Shown: one piece after another, positions 6,979 to 7,394 of the stretch
Layout of the letters: each line of letters opens with the position of its first letter
Numbering within the stretch: the first letter of the stretch is position 1
Notes under the pieces: model-generated
What the model was told of the DNA's origin: nothing
Seen by the model: the letters and a program-made list of their open reading frames with translations, nothing else
The model's database searches: none
Assembly (NCBI GenBank): GCA_012959845.1
Contig: DUCL01000029.1
Coordinates: 1-7,394 of the forward strand
DNA: 7,394 bases
Source of the DNA: Candidatus Poseidoniales archaeon
Lineage (GTDB): Archaea > Thermoplasmatota > Poseidoniia > Poseidoniales > Poseidoniaceae
Reading direction: 5' to 3'
Translations under genes and position numbers: made by a program

Positions 6979-7196
6979 AACTGCGTATCATTGGTGAGAG
7001 CCATACCGCTCTCCAAATGCTACGTGAGCGCATCAACGAACACGACAAAGTCGAATATGCAAATTATTTCCCAGGCCACCCAGAATTAGATGACCCCGAA
7101 TTCTACATTCGCACCACTGGTAAGAATAATGCAGAAAAAATCCTTAAGGAAATAATTAATTCTATCACTAGTGAATTTGATTCATTAACCCTCTAA
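6939..7196 (+). CDS. rpo11: DNA-directed RNA polymerase subunit Rpo11 (RpoL)
   Basis: An 85-residue protein of the Rpo11/RpoL (eukaryotic Rpb11, bacterial alpha N-terminal domain) family, at the usual archaeal length. It begins with the beta-strand pair MPVKLLLREKNELKLRIIG. The family's signature helix follows as GESHTALQMLRERI (residues 19-32; usual form G-E-x-H-T-x-x-N-x-L-R), with Gln in place of the common Asn after T-A-L. Then comes HPELDDPEFYIRT (47-59), corresponding to the family's 'HPL..P.f.i.t' stretch, and a C-terminal helix that packs in the heterodimer. Rpo11 pairs with Rpo3 to form the assembly platform of the archaeal polymerase. The start at 6939 is preferred over GTG 6930 because of the GGAG site at 6927-6930. 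truD begins 13 bases after the stop, so the two are probably one transcript. Confidence 0.95.
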   Translation: MPVKLLLREKNELKLRIIGESHTALQMLRERINEHDKVEYANYFPGHPELDDPEFYIRTTGKNNAEKILKEIINSITSEFDSLTL

Positions 7197-7209
7197 ACGA
7201 GGCGATTAT

Positions 7210-7394
7210 TTGAGTGAAAAAGACCCATTGGCACAAGCCATTGGTCTAGAAGGATTTGCTACCAAAACCACCGGTATTGGTGGTGTTCTAAAAGCAAGAG
7301 TTAGTGATTTTAGAGTCGATGAAATTTCCACTAGTGTCAAATTGGATAACAAAGGTAGATTTACTGTTGCAATTATTACCCTAACAAACTGGGA
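7210..7394 (+). CDS. truD: tRNA pseudouridine synthase TruD, archaeal type (3' partial)
   Basis: The first 61 codons are present and the gene runs off the right edge. Residues 21-39 read TGIGGVLKARVSDFRVDEI, the N-terminal signature of TruD (T-G-x-G-G-x-[IL]-K-x-x-x-x-D-F-x-V-x-E-[IL]), with Asp-Glu where Glu-Glu is usual. TruD makes pseudouridine in RNA, at U13 of tRNA in bacteria. The catalytic Asp and the insertion domain characteristic of the family lie beyond the window, so activity cannot be judged here. The start is TTG at 7210: no ATG occurs in frame after the upstream stop at 7186-7188, and GAGG (7199-7202) ends seven bases before it. The preceding ~15 residues (SEKDPLAQAIGLEGFATK) are a plausible lead-in. 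It follows rpo11 by 13 bases; the pairing of these housekeeping genes suggests a constitutive operon. Confidence 0.9.
   Translation, partial: MSEKDPLAQAIGLEGFATKTTGIGGVLKARVSDFRVDEISTSVKLDNKGRFTVAIITLTNW

Noticed and set aside
7266..7284. ACCACC...GGTGGT inverted repeat
   Set aside because: It falls in the TTGIGG codons of the conserved TruD signature and is explained by glycine and threonine codon use.
1..7394. tRNA, rRNA, CRISPR array, transposon or defence-system genes
   Set aside because: I read both strands for cloverleaf-like sequence, regular direct repeats, transposase motifs and terminal repeats and found none; all sizeable frames are accounted for by the five genes listed.

Overview
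The window reads as a piece of an archaeal chromosome. It carries Rpo11 (RNA polymerase subunit L) followed by the start of an archaeal-type TruD, a DUF2240 protein (a family known mainly from archaea), an archaeal-style RND/MMPL exporter, and a very large glycosylation-sequon-rich surface protein with one membrane anchor. The AT-leaning composition (about 40% GC by eye), the tight spacing and the giant beta-sandwich surface protein with a basic, GPP-containing cytoplasmic tail are what I would expect of planktonic Thermoplasmatota such as Marine Group II (Poseidoniales). That placement is an inference from gene content and style, not a database match.

Layout. Positions 1-3542 (+) hold the C-terminal ~1,180 residues of a cell-surface protein whose start lies outside the window. 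After 29 bases comes a DUF2240 gene (3572-4183, +), which may share its transcript. Four bases later, tail to tail, ends an RND-superfamily exporter gene on the minus strand (4188 to about 6758, with start candidates from 6785 to 6722). A divergent intergenic region follows, holding an inverted repeat of 8 bp plus 2 bp beyond a mismatch, and weak TATA-like elements. Then come rpo11 (6939-7196, +) and the first 61 codons of truD (7210-end, +). Nearly all bases are coding; no stretch over 300 bases lacks a gene. I see no tRNA, rRNA, CRISPR array, insertion sequence or other sign of recent transfer.

Functionally the window has two themes. The first is the cell envelope: the surface protein has an extracellular beta-rich region, a membrane-proximal CARDB-like domain, one membrane helix and a ~175-residue cytoplasmic tail with three KPK(N/T)GPP repeats and a compact C-terminal module. 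The RND exporter belongs to the same theme. The second is core information processing: rpo11-truD, transcription and tRNA/RNA pseudouridylation. The DUF2240 protein is uncharacterised. I do not see a convincing new multi-gene system. The points most worth a second look are the cytoplasmic tail of the surface protein, the inverted repeat between the exporter and rpo11, and a small out-of-frame ORF overlapping the rpo11 start.
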